The notes under the pieces are model-generated. The model was not told where the DNA came from. It searched no databases and worked only from the letters and a program-made list of their open reading frames with translations. DNA of 64,000 nucleotides. It comes from JABDQA01 sp963759125. Its GTDB lineage: Bacteria > Desulfobacterota > Desulfobulbia > Desulfobulbales > Desulfocapsaceae. This document shows positions 9,397 to 18,540 of the stretch, in pieces (positions within the stretch are counted from its first letter, which is position 1; the number at the start of each line of letters is the position of its first letter). The DNA is taken from the NCBI GenBank assembly GCA_963759125.1, contig CAVWXN010000009.1:248001-312000 (forward strand), in the 5' to 3' direction. The position numbers and the translations under genes were made by a program.

Positions 9397-10161
9397 TCAG
9401 CGTGTCATCCAGCCGCCGTCCACCGTCAGCGTAGTGCCGGTGATGAAGCTGCCGGCATCGCTGCCTAACAGAAGAACCGGGCCGATCAGATCCTCCGGCT
9501 TACCCCATCTGCCGAGAACCAGCATGGAATTGAAATAGGCTCTCAGCTCTCCCTGCACCAGACGGTCAGTCAACGGGGTGGAGACCGGTCCCGGGGCTAT
9601 GGCATTGGCTGTAATGTTCCAGGGTGCCAATTCCTGGGCCATGGTTTTCGTTATCCCGATCAAGCCGGATTTGGTCGCCGAATAACCGCCCCGTTCCGCC
9701 TTGGTACAGAGGCCGAAGATCGAGCTGATATTGACGATGCGTCCCCATTTTCGCTCCTTCATCTGGCCGGCAAGCTCTCTTACCAGGACCACCGGTGCCG
9801 TCAGGTTCAACTCCAGCAGCCGATCCCAGTCCTCATCTACAATTTTATCCACAGGGTTAACGATGTTAGTGCCGGCGTTGTTGACCAGGATATCAACCCG
9901 GCCCATTGTCTCCACCGCTTCCTTGGCCAGTCTGACCGTATCTTCACGATTGAAAAGATCGGCGACCACACAATGACCACTGCGGCCGGTGTCAGCCAGA
10001 ATCTGTTTCATGGCCTCATCCATCTCCTCACGGCTGCGGCTGTTGATGACGATATCGGCGCCGGCCGAGGCCAGACCCCGGGCCATCGCCAGGCCGATCC
10101 CTTTGCTGCCCCCGGTGACCAGCGCCACCTTTCCGGTCAAATCGAACAGATCAGTTATCAT
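9397..10161 (-). CDS. Short-chain dehydrogenase/reductase, gluconate 5-dehydrogenase-like
   Basis: This is a 254-residue classical SDR. The cofactor motif is TGGSKGIGLAMA, the structural motif NNAGTNI, the catalytic Ser in NISSIFG, and Tyr/Lys in GGYSATKSGLIGITK. The C-terminal TLTVDGGWM end is typical. It resembles the gluconate 5-dehydrogenase / 2-deoxy-D-gluconate 3-dehydrogenase group, which fits an aldonate pathway. Its start is 184 bp from the 3' end of the TRAP genes, and it lies 24 bp upstream of the frameshifted epimerase, so the two were probably one transcript. Confidence 0.85.
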   Translation of the reverse strand: MITDLFDLTGKVALVTGGSKGIGLAMARGLASAGADIVINSRSREEMDEAMKQILADTGRSGHCVVADLFNREDTVRLAKEAVETMGRVDILVNNAGTNIVNPVDKIVDEDWDRLLELNLTAPVVLVRELAGQMKERKWGRIVNISSIFGLCTKAERGGYSATKSGLIGITKTMAQELAPWNITANAIAPGPVSTPLTDRLVQGELRAYFNSMLVLGRWGKPEDLIGPVLLLGSDAGSFITGTTLTVDGGWMTR

Positions 10162-10344
10162 GGTTTTACTCCAGAAATGAATGGTGTGTGGGTTCTTCTA
10201 AATCGACCGGCTGTCGATTTCCGGAAGCAACCCCTCTGCCTTGGGTCCTCTGTAACTCCATTAAGACGTACGGTTGGCAGAGATAGATCGGGACAGAAGC
10301 TGGCCAACCTTTTACCTTGATTTACTGCCTCTTACCCCTGGATC

Positions 10345-11649
10345 TCAGTTGACGAACTTGGGCATCAACAAGCGCGGCAGAAACAGTATCAGATCGGGAA
10401 ACAAGATCACCAGCATCAACACGCCAAGCATGGGCAGTAGAATTATGGCAACATCCTTCATCGCATGTTTGAGTTCCACTTCACCGATAGCGCAACTGAT
10501 CAGCAGACAGAGGCCGTAGGGCGGGGTGACCAGCCCGAAGGCCAGGGAGATAACCCCGATAATGGCAAAATGAATCGGATGAAGCCCGGCAAACTGGGCC
10601 ATCGGCCAGAGCACCGTGCCCAAAATGATGATCGCCGGAATCGCATCGATGAACATACCGATGAACAAAAAGGCGCAGGCCACCAGCAGGCCAGTGCTGA
10701 TTGGACCAGCGCCAAACTGTTTGAGAAAGTCCACCAGCGCCAGCGGTATTTTGTAATAGGCCAGCAGCCAGCCGAACGCCGAAGCAGTGCCGACGCAGAA
10801 CAGCGAGATTGCCGCAAATCTGGCGGATTCATAAAGAATCTTGGGTACATGCCTGATCTTGATCGTATGGTAAATCACCATACCGAGAATCAGTGAGTAG
10901 ATTACCGCAATAACGGAAGCCTCGGTCGGGGTAAAAAAGCCCGCCACGATTCCACCGACGATAATCATCGGCGTCATCATCGGCAGCGTGGCCTGAAGAA
11001 TTGCCACCACAGCCTCTTTCAGAGATGACCGGGAGTAGATCGGATAATTATAAATCTTGGCATAGACATAGACCGTCATCATCTGAGAAAGGGCCACCAG
11101 CATCCCGGGAATGACGCCCGCCAGAAACAGGCCGCCGATGGATACCGTCATCAAACCACCCCAGACAACCATCAGGATACTGGGCGGAATAATGACCCCC
11201 ATCACCGAGGAGCAGGCGGTGACGGCCACCGAAAAAGTGGGGGAAAAGCCCTGCTTCTTCATCTGGGGAATCAGCAATGAACCGATTCCCGCCGCATCGG
11301 CGGTGGAAGATCCGGAGATCCCGGCAAACAGCATACTCACGACCACATTGATGTGACCAAGTCCGCCCGGCAGATGGCCGACCAGCGCCCGGGCCAGCTT
11401 CACCAGCCGATCGGTTATACCCGCCGAATTCATAATGTTGGCAGCCATCAGAAAAAACGGCACCGCCAGCAGAACAAAGGCGTTATAAGACTTGAACATT
11501 TCGTTCATCAGCAGAAACGGCGTGAGTTTGTCATCGATCATGAAAACCGGCACACAGGCCAGGCCGAGGGCAAAGGCGACCGGAATCCTGAGGATCACGA
11601 GAGCACCGAATGTGATAAAAAGTATTGCTGCTACCAGTCCTGGTGTCAT
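10345..11649 (-). CDS. dctM: TRAP transporter large membrane subunit
   Basis: This is a 434-residue polytopic protein with about 12 hydrophobic segments and DctM signatures such as GISGSSTADAAGIGSLLIP and GFFTPTEASVIAVIYSL. It forms the substrate channel of a sodium-coupled tripartite periplasmic transporter. Its first codon overlaps the dctQ stop by 4 bp (atga), a sign of translational coupling. TRAP systems of this type carry C4-dicarboxylates, 2-keto acids, aldonates or uronates; the surrounding genes favour a sugar acid. The matching binding protein gene is frameshifted, so the transporter may not work in this genome. Confidence 0.9.
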   Translation of the reverse strand: MTPGLVAAILFITFGALVILRIPVAFALGLACVPVFMIDDKLTPFLLMNEMFKSYNAFVLLAVPFFLMAANIMNSAGITDRLVKLARALVGHLPGGLGHINVVVSMLFAGISGSSTADAAGIGSLLIPQMKKQGFSPTFSVAVTACSSVMGVIIPPSILMVVWGGLMTVSIGGLFLAGVIPGMLVALSQMMTVYVYAKIYNYPIYSRSSLKEAVVAILQATLPMMTPMIIVGGIVAGFFTPTEASVIAVIYSLILGMVIYHTIKIRHVPKILYESARFAAISLFCVGTASAFGWLLAYYKIPLALVDFLKQFGAGPISTGLLVACAFLFIGMFIDAIPAIIILGTVLWPMAQFAGLHPIHFAIIGVISLAFGLVTPPYGLCLLISCAIGEVELKHAMKDVAIILLPMLGVLMLVILFPDLILFLPRLLMPKFVN

Positions 11650-12128
11650 CGCCTATCACTCCGCCACAATTTGATGTTATCAACATACTTTTCGATCAGG
11701 AAAATAATCCACGTTATACCCGCAATCGGCCAGGCCATGTAGATATAGACCATCGGCAGCTCAGCCATCTCCGAGGTCTGCAGGAGTCCGAATTTGACCA
11801 GCGGCCAGCCCCAGACGATGAAGACGATGGCGGTCAGCAGAATCCAGAAATCCACAAACATATTGACTAATGCCTCACCACGCTTGGTCGACGCTTTGGG
11901 CAGCAGATCCACGGTGAAATGCGTGCCGTCTCTGACCGCAATCATCGAACCAACCAGGATAACCCAGATAAAACAGAATCGGGCCATCTCCTCGGTCCAG
12001 ATATAGCGGGGAATAAAGCCCAGATATCTGCTGATAATCTGCAGGGTCACCGGAATCATGAGCAAGCCCATCAGGGTCGCAAGCAATATCTGCAGAAACC
12101 GGTAGTACCCGTTCAATACTTTTCTCAT
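11646..12128 (-). CDS. dctQ: TRAP transporter small membrane subunit
   Basis: This is a 160-residue protein with four hydrophobic helices, typical of DctQ. The ARFCFIWVILVGSMIAVRDG stretch matches the conserved region (E/R-rich start, then W-loop and RDG). DctQ bridges the binding protein and DctM in the inner membrane. It sits 138 bp downstream of dctP with a strong hairpin between them, so it is probably expressed at a lower level than the binding protein. Confidence 0.88.
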   Translation of the reverse strand: MRKVLNGYYRFLQILLATLMGLLMIPVTLQIISRYLGFIPRYIWTEEMARFCFIWVILVGSMIAVRDGTHFTVDLLPKASTKRGEALVNMFVDFWILLTAIVFIVWGWPLVKFGLLQTSEMAELPMVYIYMAWPIAGITWIIFLIEKYVDNIKLWRSDRR

Positions 12129-12186
12129 AATCTTAGAACCAGCCCCGTGTTGCTTCTACGATTTTCAATTACTGCTCTTTCATGCA

Positions 12187-12222
12187 CAAAAGCCGGGGAC
12201 CACACGGCCCCCGGCTTTTTTT
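12187..12222 (-). terminator. Terminator/attenuator between dctP and dctQ
   Basis: Arms agccgggg (12191-12198) and ccccggct (12209-12216) form a GC-rich hairpin with T/A runs on both sides. On the minus strand it lies after dctP and before dctQM. Partial termination here is a common way to make more binding protein than membrane subunits. Confidence 0.8.
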
Positions 12223-12266
12223 GAGCTAACTACACCTTGTCGATCTCAATTGGCACACATGCAGCT

Positions 12267-13270
12267 TTACTCGGCAGCAGCCTGGATCCGATCATACAAC
12301 TCGGGAACACCCTGCTCCTTGAAGTACTCGATGAGAACCGGCTTGGATGCCTCGACCAGTTGGTCGCGATCCTTGAAGTAAACCGTCTTCAGCTTACCTT
12401 CAGACTCCATCTGCTTCATCTTTATGCAGATCTTCAGAGGCCTCGAGGATACGGCCGTAGGTGCCCGCATCCTTGCCCGCCTGCAGAATCGCGGCCTGCA
12501 GGTCTTCGGGAAGCTTCATGAAGGTCTTGTTGGAGAAACAGAGGGGGCGCACGGTAATCGCATGGGCGGTCAGCGCGATGTTCGGTCCTACCTCGTAGAA
12601 CTTCATCTGCTGGATACCGGCGGCCTCGTTCTCGGCCGCATCGATCACACCGGTCTGAATGGCGTTGTAGACCTCAGCATAGGCGATAACCGTCGGAGCC
12701 ATGCCAAAGGCTGAGAACATCTTGGTCTGGATCGGCGCGCCCATCACGCGGATCGGCACATCCTTTAATATCTTCCATGGTCTGGACCGGCTTGTTGACG
12801 ATCAGCATGCGGGTACCACCGCCTCCGTAACCGATGATCCGTACATCAGCCCTTTTCAGGATATCATCGACGATGGGCTGCAGCGCATCACCGCCCAGAA
12901 CCTTAGACCAGTGAATGTGGTTCTGATAGAGCATCGGCGGATCCATCAGGGATGCCATCTTGGAAAAGGTGGACATATGCGATGGGGAGGCCACTGCATA
13001 ATCGACCGAAATACCCTGATTCATGTAGGCGACATAATCTTTCTCGAGGCCCAACTCGCTGTTTAGATGCATGACGAACTCGATGGACTTGTCTCCAGTG
13101 TAGTAGAGCTGCACCAGTTCCTCGAATTTACGCATCAGCCTGGTGAAGGCGTGGTCCTCATCGAACTGACTGGCTCCGTGGAAGGTGAAATCGGCGGCCT
13201 GAGAGGCCGACACCAACATCATACTGGCAAAAAAAGCAACAACGACTGCTCGGAAACTTTTCCTCTTCAT
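12267..13270 (-). pseudogene. dctP: TRAP solute-binding protein (DctP), two frameshifts
   Basis: The gene starts with an ATG at 13270 after ggagggacgtat. It encodes a signal peptide (MKRKSFRAVVVAFFASMM, cleaved after SASQA) and a DctP-fold protein. The frame breaks near 12761-12766: TMEDIKG should continue into VPIRVMGAPIQTKMF in another frame. It breaks again near 12421, where SEDLH should continue as KMKQMESEG. Each is explained by one extra base (in aaaggatg and cataaagatg, minus strand). The 1004 bp span equals 334 codons plus two bases, which agrees. Repaired, the protein has 333 residues, normal for the family. Either the gene is decaying or the assembly has indels here. Confidence 0.85.
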
Positions 13271-13667
13271 ATACGTCCCTCCTTTTCTGTTGTCCGGCTT
13301 TCTACCCCTGCAACACCGCTTCACAATAAAGCGGAGTTTGTTACCCAAGCTCTTTCTCAAACGGTATTGAAAATAAACGGCAGAATATTAGCAAACAGTA
13401 CCTGCACAATGCTTTATTTTCAAGCATTTTATAGGCCAGGATTGGCCGCAATAATCAGTATTATTCTTGAGATTGTTGCTCAGTCTGGTCCAGCAGAGAA
13501 GTAGTGATTAATCCATTATTTCTTTTTGATTTTGGAGATGCTGAATAAGCAGTTTGAGAGAAATGAAATCTATTGACAATAGCAGCGGCGGCAATAACTT
13601 GACGGGAGTCCTTATATCAAAAAAAATGGAATTATCACTAAACCGCAGTTACAAAGGATATAAAAAC
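13271..13667. other. Divergent intergenic region without a recognised gene
   Basis: About 400 bp between the divergent dctP gene and the dapA-family fragment. It is AT-rich and must hold the promoter of the TRAP operon. I see no convincing promoter hexamers or dyad. Reading frames here are short and not protein-like. Confidence 0.5.
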
Positions 13668-13874
13668 ATGGATAGCCATAGTCTGATGAACGGGGTGCTT
13701 GCACCGGTGATCACTCCTTTTGACGAAAACCTTGAACCAGATGCTCAGAAATTATCCAACCACTGCCGTTGGCTGCTGCATAACGATGTGGGGCTGGCCG
13801 TTTTCGGCACCAACTCAGAAGCCAACTCGATGAGCACCGAAGAAAATTTCGGATTTACCATGGAAAAATTTTAG
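13668..13874 (+). pseudogene. DapA-family aldolase, N-terminal fragment only
   Basis: The ATG at 13668 follows aggatataaaaac. About 60 residues match the start of the dihydrodipicolinate synthase / N-acetylneuraminate lyase family: LAPVITPFDENLEPD, then the phosphate-loop-like FGTNSEANSM (GTxGE/S position) and STEE. Family members have about 290-300 residues. Here the homology ends after STEE and a TAG follows 11 codons later, exactly where dispersed repeat A1 begins. No remainder of the gene is found in the window, so about 230 codons were lost. Members of this family include 5-dehydro-4-deoxyglucarate dehydratase, which would fit the sugar-acid theme. Confidence 0.75.
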
Positions 13875-13887
13875 AACGAGCCTTTTG

Positions 13888-14005
13888 AAAACTAAGATTT
13901 TCGTTCAAAATCAAGGCATGCGAGAAATTTTACCACAGCATATGATTGATATTCGAGGATAAAATTTTGAGCATAACGCAGAGTTTGGGCGAAAAGATCG
14001 TTTTG
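13888..14005 (+). repeat. Dispersed structured repeat A, copy 1
   Basis: This copy shares the core cgagaaattttaccacag, then cgaggataaaatttt and acgcag, with copies at 15414, 20136 and 24766. It forms a small hairpin (gattttcgttcaaaatc) and a larger stem from gaaatttta pairing with taaaatttt. It lies directly between the truncated dapA fragment and maoC. Confidence 0.85.
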
Positions 14006-14008
14006 CAA

Positions 14009-14482
14009 ATGGCTCAGAACTATCACACTTACAGAGGCCAGGAGATGGAAGCACAGACATTTGGGGTTGGCTGCCGGGTTACGTTCTCGAAAACCGTGGG
14101 AGAAAGCGATATCTACCTGTTCGCAGGGATCACCGGCGATTTCTCCCCCAACCATGTGGACCGGGAGTTCATGAGAAGCACCGCCTACGGTCGGCGCATC
14201 GCCCACGGGTCCCTGCTGATCGGCTATGCGTCGACGGCATCGACCATGATCCTGCAGAAATATCCCACGGAAAACAGGGAGATGACAGCCGTATCACTGG
14301 GCTATGACCGTATCCGCTTTCTGAAGCCGGTATTCATCAATGATACGATCACGGTTAATTATGAGATCGAAGCCGTCGACCAGGAAAAGAACCGCTCCCT
14401 GTCACGCATCGAGATTACCAATCAGCACGGCGAACTGGTGGCAGTGGCCACCCATATCCTCAAGTGGGTGGCAAACTCCTGA
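14009..14482 (+). CDS. MaoC-like (R)-specific enoyl-CoA hydratase
   Basis: This is a hot-dog-fold protein of about 157 residues. The hydratase-2 signature is present as DIYLFAGITGDFSPNHVD, with the catalytic Asp and His, followed by RRIAHGSLLIGYASTA. It hydrates trans-2-enoyl-CoA or a related thioester. The start is uncertain: the ATG at 14009 follows repeat A1 without a clear SD, whereas an ATG at 14045 has agagg upstream and would give 145 residues. The repeat reaches almost to the first codon, so the original promoter and leader may have been replaced. Other CoA-ester genes lie at 16.4 and 20-25 kb. Confidence 0.8.
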   Translation: MAQNYHTYRGQEMEAQTFGVGCRVTFSKTVGESDIYLFAGITGDFSPNHVDREFMRSTAYGRRIAHGSLLIGYASTASTMILQKYPTENREMTAVSLGYDRIRFLKPVFINDTITVNYEIEAVDQEKNRSLSRIEITNQHGELVAVATHILKWVANS

Positions 14483-14521
14483 AAAAGGATCAGATCGATT
14501 CAGGCCCGGAACACAACCGAC

Positions 14522-15339
14522 CTATTGCAGATTTATCACTTCCCGCTCGATCACCTGCTCCATAACGGCCACCGGTGCTGGGCAGCCGGTGTAGAGTTCA
14601 ACTTGCCCGCAGGCCTGATAAAGCAGCATTTTCACCCCCCGGACAGTCCTGCAGCCGACCGCCTCGGCAGAGCGCAGCAGTTTCGTGTCAGAAGGCAGGA
14701 AGACCACATCCATGACGATGGTATCACGGTTCAGGGCGATTGTTCCACGGGACTTTCGTCCGCTGAACGGAAACCCAGTGCTGTGCAGTTGACCAGAATG
14801 TCGAACCCTGCAGATCCGGGAAAGTCTTCCAGTGAGCCACCGAGCGCCAGGGAAAAATCATCCGCCATCTGCCGGGCCCGTTCGACGGACCGGTTGAACA
14901 CCGTCACCCTTCCCCCTTTCTCGGCCAAGCCGTAGCTCACTGCCCTGGCGGCGCCGCCGGCACCAAGCAGAGCGATCCGGGTTCCTGCCAGGCTGGTCAA
15001 CTCTTCCAGAGCTTTGACGGCACCGATATAGTCGGTATTGTAGCCGGTCAATACCCCGTCGCGGTGATCTATGGTGTTGACCGCGCCGATGGCTCGCGCC
15101 GCCGGATCAAGACGGTCAAGGTAAGGAATGACCGCAGCTTTGAACGGCATCGACACGTTCATTCCCCTTATTCCCAGCGTCCGTATGGCCTCGATGCCGG
15201 CCTGAGGATCGGTAATCCCAAAGTAGACGAAGGTATAGTCCAGCCCCAACTCTCTGTAAGCGGCGTTATGCAGCTCCACCGCCAACCGGTAGGGATGGGC
15301 GGCCATCGAGCCGCATAAGGTGGGCAGGGTCGGGCTCAT
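14522..15339 (-). pseudogene. Shikimate-dehydrogenase-like protein with a frameshift
   Basis: The N-terminal 200 residues read NVSMPFKAAVIPYLDRLDP, GAVNTI and GYNTDYIGA, which hold the catalytic Lys and Asp of AroE, then the NADP motif LLGAGGAARAVSYGLAEKGG. The frame ends early at about 14734 (ESPVEQSP then TGA). The missing C-terminus (ALNRDTIVMDVVF onward, with GVKMLLYQACGQVELYTG) continues in another frame to 14522. One base is missing near 14741; the 818 bp span is one short of a multiple of three. The usual N-terminal SxS shikimate-carboxylate motif is replaced (CGSMAAHPYRLAVELHN), so even the intact ancestor may not have used shikimate. Quinate/shikimate-type AroE paralogues are the nearest alternative. 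Confidence 0.8.
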
Positions 15340-15413
15340 AATCGATACTCGAAGTGAGTGCTGCCTGAAGGCCCTAAAACTTTAAGCATTACCATTTTAT
15401 CGAATGTTCATGG

Positions 15414-15530
15414 TGAAACGAGTGATTTTTCCTTAAATCGAGGCGCGCTTAGAACTTTACCGCCGGCATAGAGTTACGTTCGAGGATGAAATTCTAGGCG
15501 CAACAAAGAGGCAAGGGAAAAGTGCCGTTT
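15414..15530 (+). repeat. Dispersed structured repeat A, copy 2
   Basis: This is the most divergent copy, but the stem is kept by compensating changes: gcgcttagaactttа-type left arm (15444-15458) pairs with tgaaattctaggcgc (15487-15501). The small upstream hairpin is gattt with aaatc. It lies between the aroE-like and SDR genes. Confidence 0.7.
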
Positions 15531-15551
15531 CCATCATGAAATCAACAATCA

Positions 15552-16316
15552 TTAGGCGAAATAGAGACCACCGTTAATTTCAATGATTTCCCCGGTGATA
15601 AAAGCACCCAGTTCCGAAACGAAATAAATGACCGCTCCGGCTACATCAGCCGGGGTCCCGCCCCGTTTCAACGGAGTGGCGTTGATAGCCCCCTGGATGC
15701 CGGCATCGGTATTGAAGGTCTCATGAAACGGGGTCTCCAGAATCAGCCCGGGAGCCACCGCATTGACCGTGATCCCTTTGCCTGCCACCTCTTTTGCCAA
15801 TCCTCTGGTGTAGGCGATAATCGCCCCTTTGGATGCGGCATAGGCCACGGCCCCGTCTCCCCCGCCGTTGCGAGCCGCCAGCGATGACATGTTGACGATC
15901 CGTCCCCAACCATTATTCATATAGGGCAGCACCGCCCGGGTGCAGTAGAAAGTTGAGGAGACATTGACATCCATAATTTTGTGCCAGTGCTCATCGCTCA
16001 TTTCTTCAATCGTTGAACGCCCGACCAAGTGTCCGGCATTGTTCATTAAAATATCGATATGGCCGCCCAGGGTCTCGGCAACCCGGTCAACCACCTGATT
16101 AACCTGAGCGCTGTCGGTGGCATCGAGTTTAAAGGCATGGGCTTTGCCACCCATGCCCTCGATCATTTTTACCGTCTCCTCGCCTTCCTGCTGATGCGAG
16201 AAATAGGTGACGGCCACTTCAGCCCCGCAACGGGCAAGGGCAAGCGCCACGCCCCTGCCGATACCAAGATTGCCGCCGGTTATCAGTGCCGTTTTTCCTT
16301 GAAGATCTATATCCAT
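15552..16316 (-). CDS. Short-chain dehydrogenase/reductase
   Basis: This is a 254-residue classical SDR. The cofactor site is TGGNLGIGRGVALAL, followed by NNAGHLVG, the catalytic Ser in NMSSLAARNGG and Tyr/Lys in VAYAASKGAIIAYTRG. It ends with a GEIIEINGGLYFA tail typical of 3-ketoacyl-ACP-reductase-like SDRs. The start has gaagggaggaacac upstream. It lies 94 bp downstream of the 3-hydroxyacyl-CoA dehydrogenase gene on the same strand. The substrate may be an acyl thioester or a polyol; the sequence does not decide. Confidence 0.85.
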   Translation of the reverse strand: MDIDLQGKTALITGGNLGIGRGVALALARCGAEVAVTYFSHQQEGEETVKMIEGMGGKAHAFKLDATDSAQVNQVVDRVAETLGGHIDILMNNAGHLVGRSTIEEMSDEHWHKIMDVNVSSTFYCTRAVLPYMNNGWGRIVNMSSLAARNGGGDGAVAYAASKGAIIAYTRGLAKEVAGKGITVNAVAPGLILETPFHETFNTDAGIQGAINATPLKRGGTPADVAGAVIYFVSELGAFITGEIIEINGGLYFA

Positions 16317-16410
16317 GTGTTCCTCCCTTCTTAGGTGAATGATCAGCTTGTTTTCTCAACCCTTCGTGGGTGATGATTTCCGGACAATACTGATTGTGGT
16401 TGGTCTAGCC

Positions 16411-17355
16411 TTATGATTTTCTCGAACGCTCCATTTTCAGCAGATCCAGCAGAAACTGATTTCTCTTTCCGATAAGTTCATCGCTGTCGCGGACCTGCCA
16501 GTCATAAAAGCCTCTACCTGTTTTCACCCCGAGCTCACCCCTGTCGAATTTATCCTTTAAGAGCGCAGGCGGTTCAGCGTAGCTGCAGAGCGAGCGGCAG
16601 ATATAGCTCTGAATGGCATAGAGTGTGTCGAGGCCGACCACATCATTGTGCTCGAGTGGACCATAAACCGGGAACCGCCGGCCCAATCCGTTTTTGATGG
16701 CGGTGTCCACGTCCTCCACCGAGGCAATACCTTGCTCGACAATGTACATGGCTTCCCTGAGTAAGGCCTGAAACAGTCGATTGCCCAACTGGCCGGGTGT
16801 ATCCTTGAGGACCTTGACAGGCTTCTTGTCCGCTCGGCTAAGCAGATCGCTAAGGGTCTCCACCGTGGCCATCGAGGTCTTTTCACCCTTGACAACCTCC
16901 ACCAGTGGCATCAGATGGGGTGGATTCCAGAAATGGGTTACCGCAAAGCGATCCGGTTTTCCCAGCTGGGCAGCTATATCGGTAGCCGGTATCCCCGATG
17001 TGTTGGAGGTGAGGATAGCTTCAGGCGGGCAGTACTGCTCGACCCGGCGGAAGAATTCCCGTTTGAGTTCCAGGTTCTCCGGAATCGATTCGATGACCAG
17101 GTCTGCTCCACCAACTTCGACCTCGAGTTCTGTGGTTCCGCTCACCAGCGCTTTGAGCGGGGCAATCCGGTCGGCAGCGAGGCAGCCTTCAGCGCTCAAA
17201 ACTTCCAGAATATGGGAATAAGCATTCATGCCTCTGTCAACGCTGTCCGCAGAGCGGCCAAAAATTTTCGTTTCACACCCTACCGAGGCGAGGGTATAGG
17301 CGATTCCCGGTCCCATCTGGCCGCTGCCGGCCACTAGTGCTTTTTTTATGTTCAT
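16411..17355 (-). CDS. 3-hydroxyacyl-CoA dehydrogenase
   Basis: This is a 314-residue NAD-dependent dehydrogenase. VAGSGQMGPGIAYTLA is the Rossmann motif. ESIPENLELKREFF carries the conserved Glu. NTSGIPATDIA and THFWNPPHLMPLVEVVKG hold the catalytic His and substrate site. The C-terminal domain has NGLGRRFPVYGPLEHNDVVG and ends GRGFYDW. I chose the ATG at 17355, preceded by agaggtggct; a GTG two codons upstream is possible. It is about 20 bp downstream of the Gfo/Idh gene, so the two are likely co-transcribed. It probably serves the short-chain acyl-CoA set at 20-25 kb, or a hydroxyacid pathway of the lambda-crystallin / L-gulonate dehydrogenase type, which shares this fold. Confidence 0.85.
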   Translation of the reverse strand: MNIKKALVAGSGQMGPGIAYTLASVGCETKIFGRSADSVDRGMNAYSHILEVLSAEGCLAADRIAPLKALVSGTTELEVEVGGADLVIESIPENLELKREFFRRVEQYCPPEAILTSNTSGIPATDIAAQLGKPDRFAVTHFWNPPHLMPLVEVVKGEKTSMATVETLSDLLSRADKKPVKVLKDTPGQLGNRLFQALLREAMYIVEQGIASVEDVDTAIKNGLGRRFPVYGPLEHNDVVGLDTLYAIQSYICRSLCSYAEPPALLKDKFDRGELGVKTGRGFYDWQVRDSDELIGKRNQFLLDLLKMERSRKS

Positions 17356-17381
17356 AGCCACCTCTGCGGTTACCCACTCTC

Positions 17382-18359
17382 TCAGGAAGTAAAATTGTCG
17401 ATAATTTCCATCACCTGCAGCCCGTCTGCTGTAGTGCAGGGGCAGTCTTGCCGACCAAGAAAATAGTTGGTCACCGCTTCAATCATCGGCAATTGAATAT
17501 TGACGGGGTTGTCAAACGGCAGCACCGTTTCTTCACCAGCCGTGCAGAGACGTACCTCATCACCGAAAAACGGTACCGAAACCACACCTTTGTTTCCGGT
17601 AACAACCAGCCGTTCCGACACCGCACAGGGGGCAACGCTGAAACACCAGCAGCCGCGAAAAATTATATTGTTGTCGAACAGTATCGTCCCCTGAACAAAA
17701 TCGTCGGCTGCTGCAGCCGGGTTCAGCCGTCTGGAGAATCCATGGTATTCGAGCGGTTTGCCGAAATAGACGAGGAGCAGATCAAGCAGGTGGGGCGACA
17801 GATCGTGAAACAGGCCGCCGCCCGAGACTTCCGGATTCAAGCGCCAGTTGTCGCCACCATCTGGTACCAGCGCATTTTCTTCTTCCGGCAGGAAGAAATT
17901 GACCTCGGCCAACCGCACCTCACCTATCACTTTGTCTCTGATCAGCTCACCCACTTTCACAAACGCCGGCAACTGCCGCCGATAGTGGGCGATCGCCACT
18001 TTCCCCGGGCTCTTTGCTTCAGCTTCAATAATGGCCGCGCACTCCGATGCGTTCATTGCCATTGGCTTTTCCAGGTAGACATGTTTACCGGCCGCCAACG
18101 CTGCCAGACAATGCTCCATATGATAGCGTGGCGGCGTGGCGATATACACCGCGTCAATATCGGGGTCGCCCAGCAGGGATTCGACTGAATCGTACCATTT
18201 CCCGACCTGATGGCGGCGGGCAAAATCGGCAGCTTTGTCACCATCGCGGCGCATCACCGCTGCCAGCTCCGCTCCCTGAGCCTTCTGGAAGGCGGGACCG
18301 CTCTTCACTTCGCAGACATCGCCTGCCCCCAATATTCCCCATCGTAGTGGTGCTGTCAT
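17382..18359 (-). CDS. Gfo/Idh/MocA-family oxidoreductase
   Basis: This is a 325-residue protein. The N-terminal Rossmann fold has WGILGAGDVCEVKSGPAF, then YIATPPRYHMEHCLAALAAG and YLEKPMAMNASECAAII with the EKP motif. The C-terminal substrate domain contains GGGLFHDLSPHLLDLLLVYFG, with the conserved D/H pair. I chose the ATG at 18359 after gcgaggcgat; a start 14 codons earlier lacks an SD. The family oxidises or reduces sugars and cyclitols such as inositol or glucose-fructose. It lies just downstream of a GH88-like hydrolase, separated by repeat B1, so it may process the released sugar. Confidence 0.88.
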   Translation of the reverse strand: MTAPLRWGILGAGDVCEVKSGPAFQKAQGAELAAVMRRDGDKAADFARRHQVGKWYDSVESLLGDPDIDAVYIATPPRYHMEHCLAALAAGKHVYLEKPMAMNASECAAIIEAEAKSPGKVAIAHYRRQLPAFVKVGELIRDKVIGEVRLAEVNFFLPEEENALVPDGGDNWRLNPEVSGGGLFHDLSPHLLDLLLVYFGKPLEYHGFSRRLNPAAAADDFVQGTILFDNNIIFRGCWCFSVAPCAVSERLVVTGNKGVVSVPFFGDEVRLCTAGEETVLPFDNPVNIQLPMIEAVTNYFLGRQDCPCTTADGLQVMEIIDNFTS

Positions 18360-18416
18360 ATCGCCTCGCTGTCTATCTATTGACCCACGATTGATTTGCA
18401 ATAATCCATACCCAGT

Positions 18417-18535
18417 GACATAAGCTCAAGGCGCTCATTCAGCCAAGACGCCCGAGGATCCGGCAGAGGCAGTGAGCAACCAGCGCAGCGAGCAACGCTG
18501 CCGGCTGAGATGGCTTGGACTTATATGCTATGTAT
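18417..18535 (+). repeat. Dispersed repeat B, copy 1
   Basis: This copy starts gacataagctcaagg and ends gatggcttggactt plus tgctatgta. The same ends occur in reverse orientation at 19985-20124. It contains a hairpin gcagcg-agcaa-cgctgc. It adjoins the 3' end of the GH88-like gene. Confidence 0.7.
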
Positions 18536-18540
18536 AGTCA

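Noticed and set aside
13872..13874. UAG at the end of the dapA-family fragment as a pyrrolysine codon
   Set aside because: Sequence after the UAG has no DapA similarity and a stop follows within a few codons; repeat A begins there.
14734..14745. UGA in the aroE-like gene as a possible selenocysteine codon, given selC nearby
   Set aside because: Homology continues in a different frame, not the same frame, so a deletion explains it and readthrough does not.
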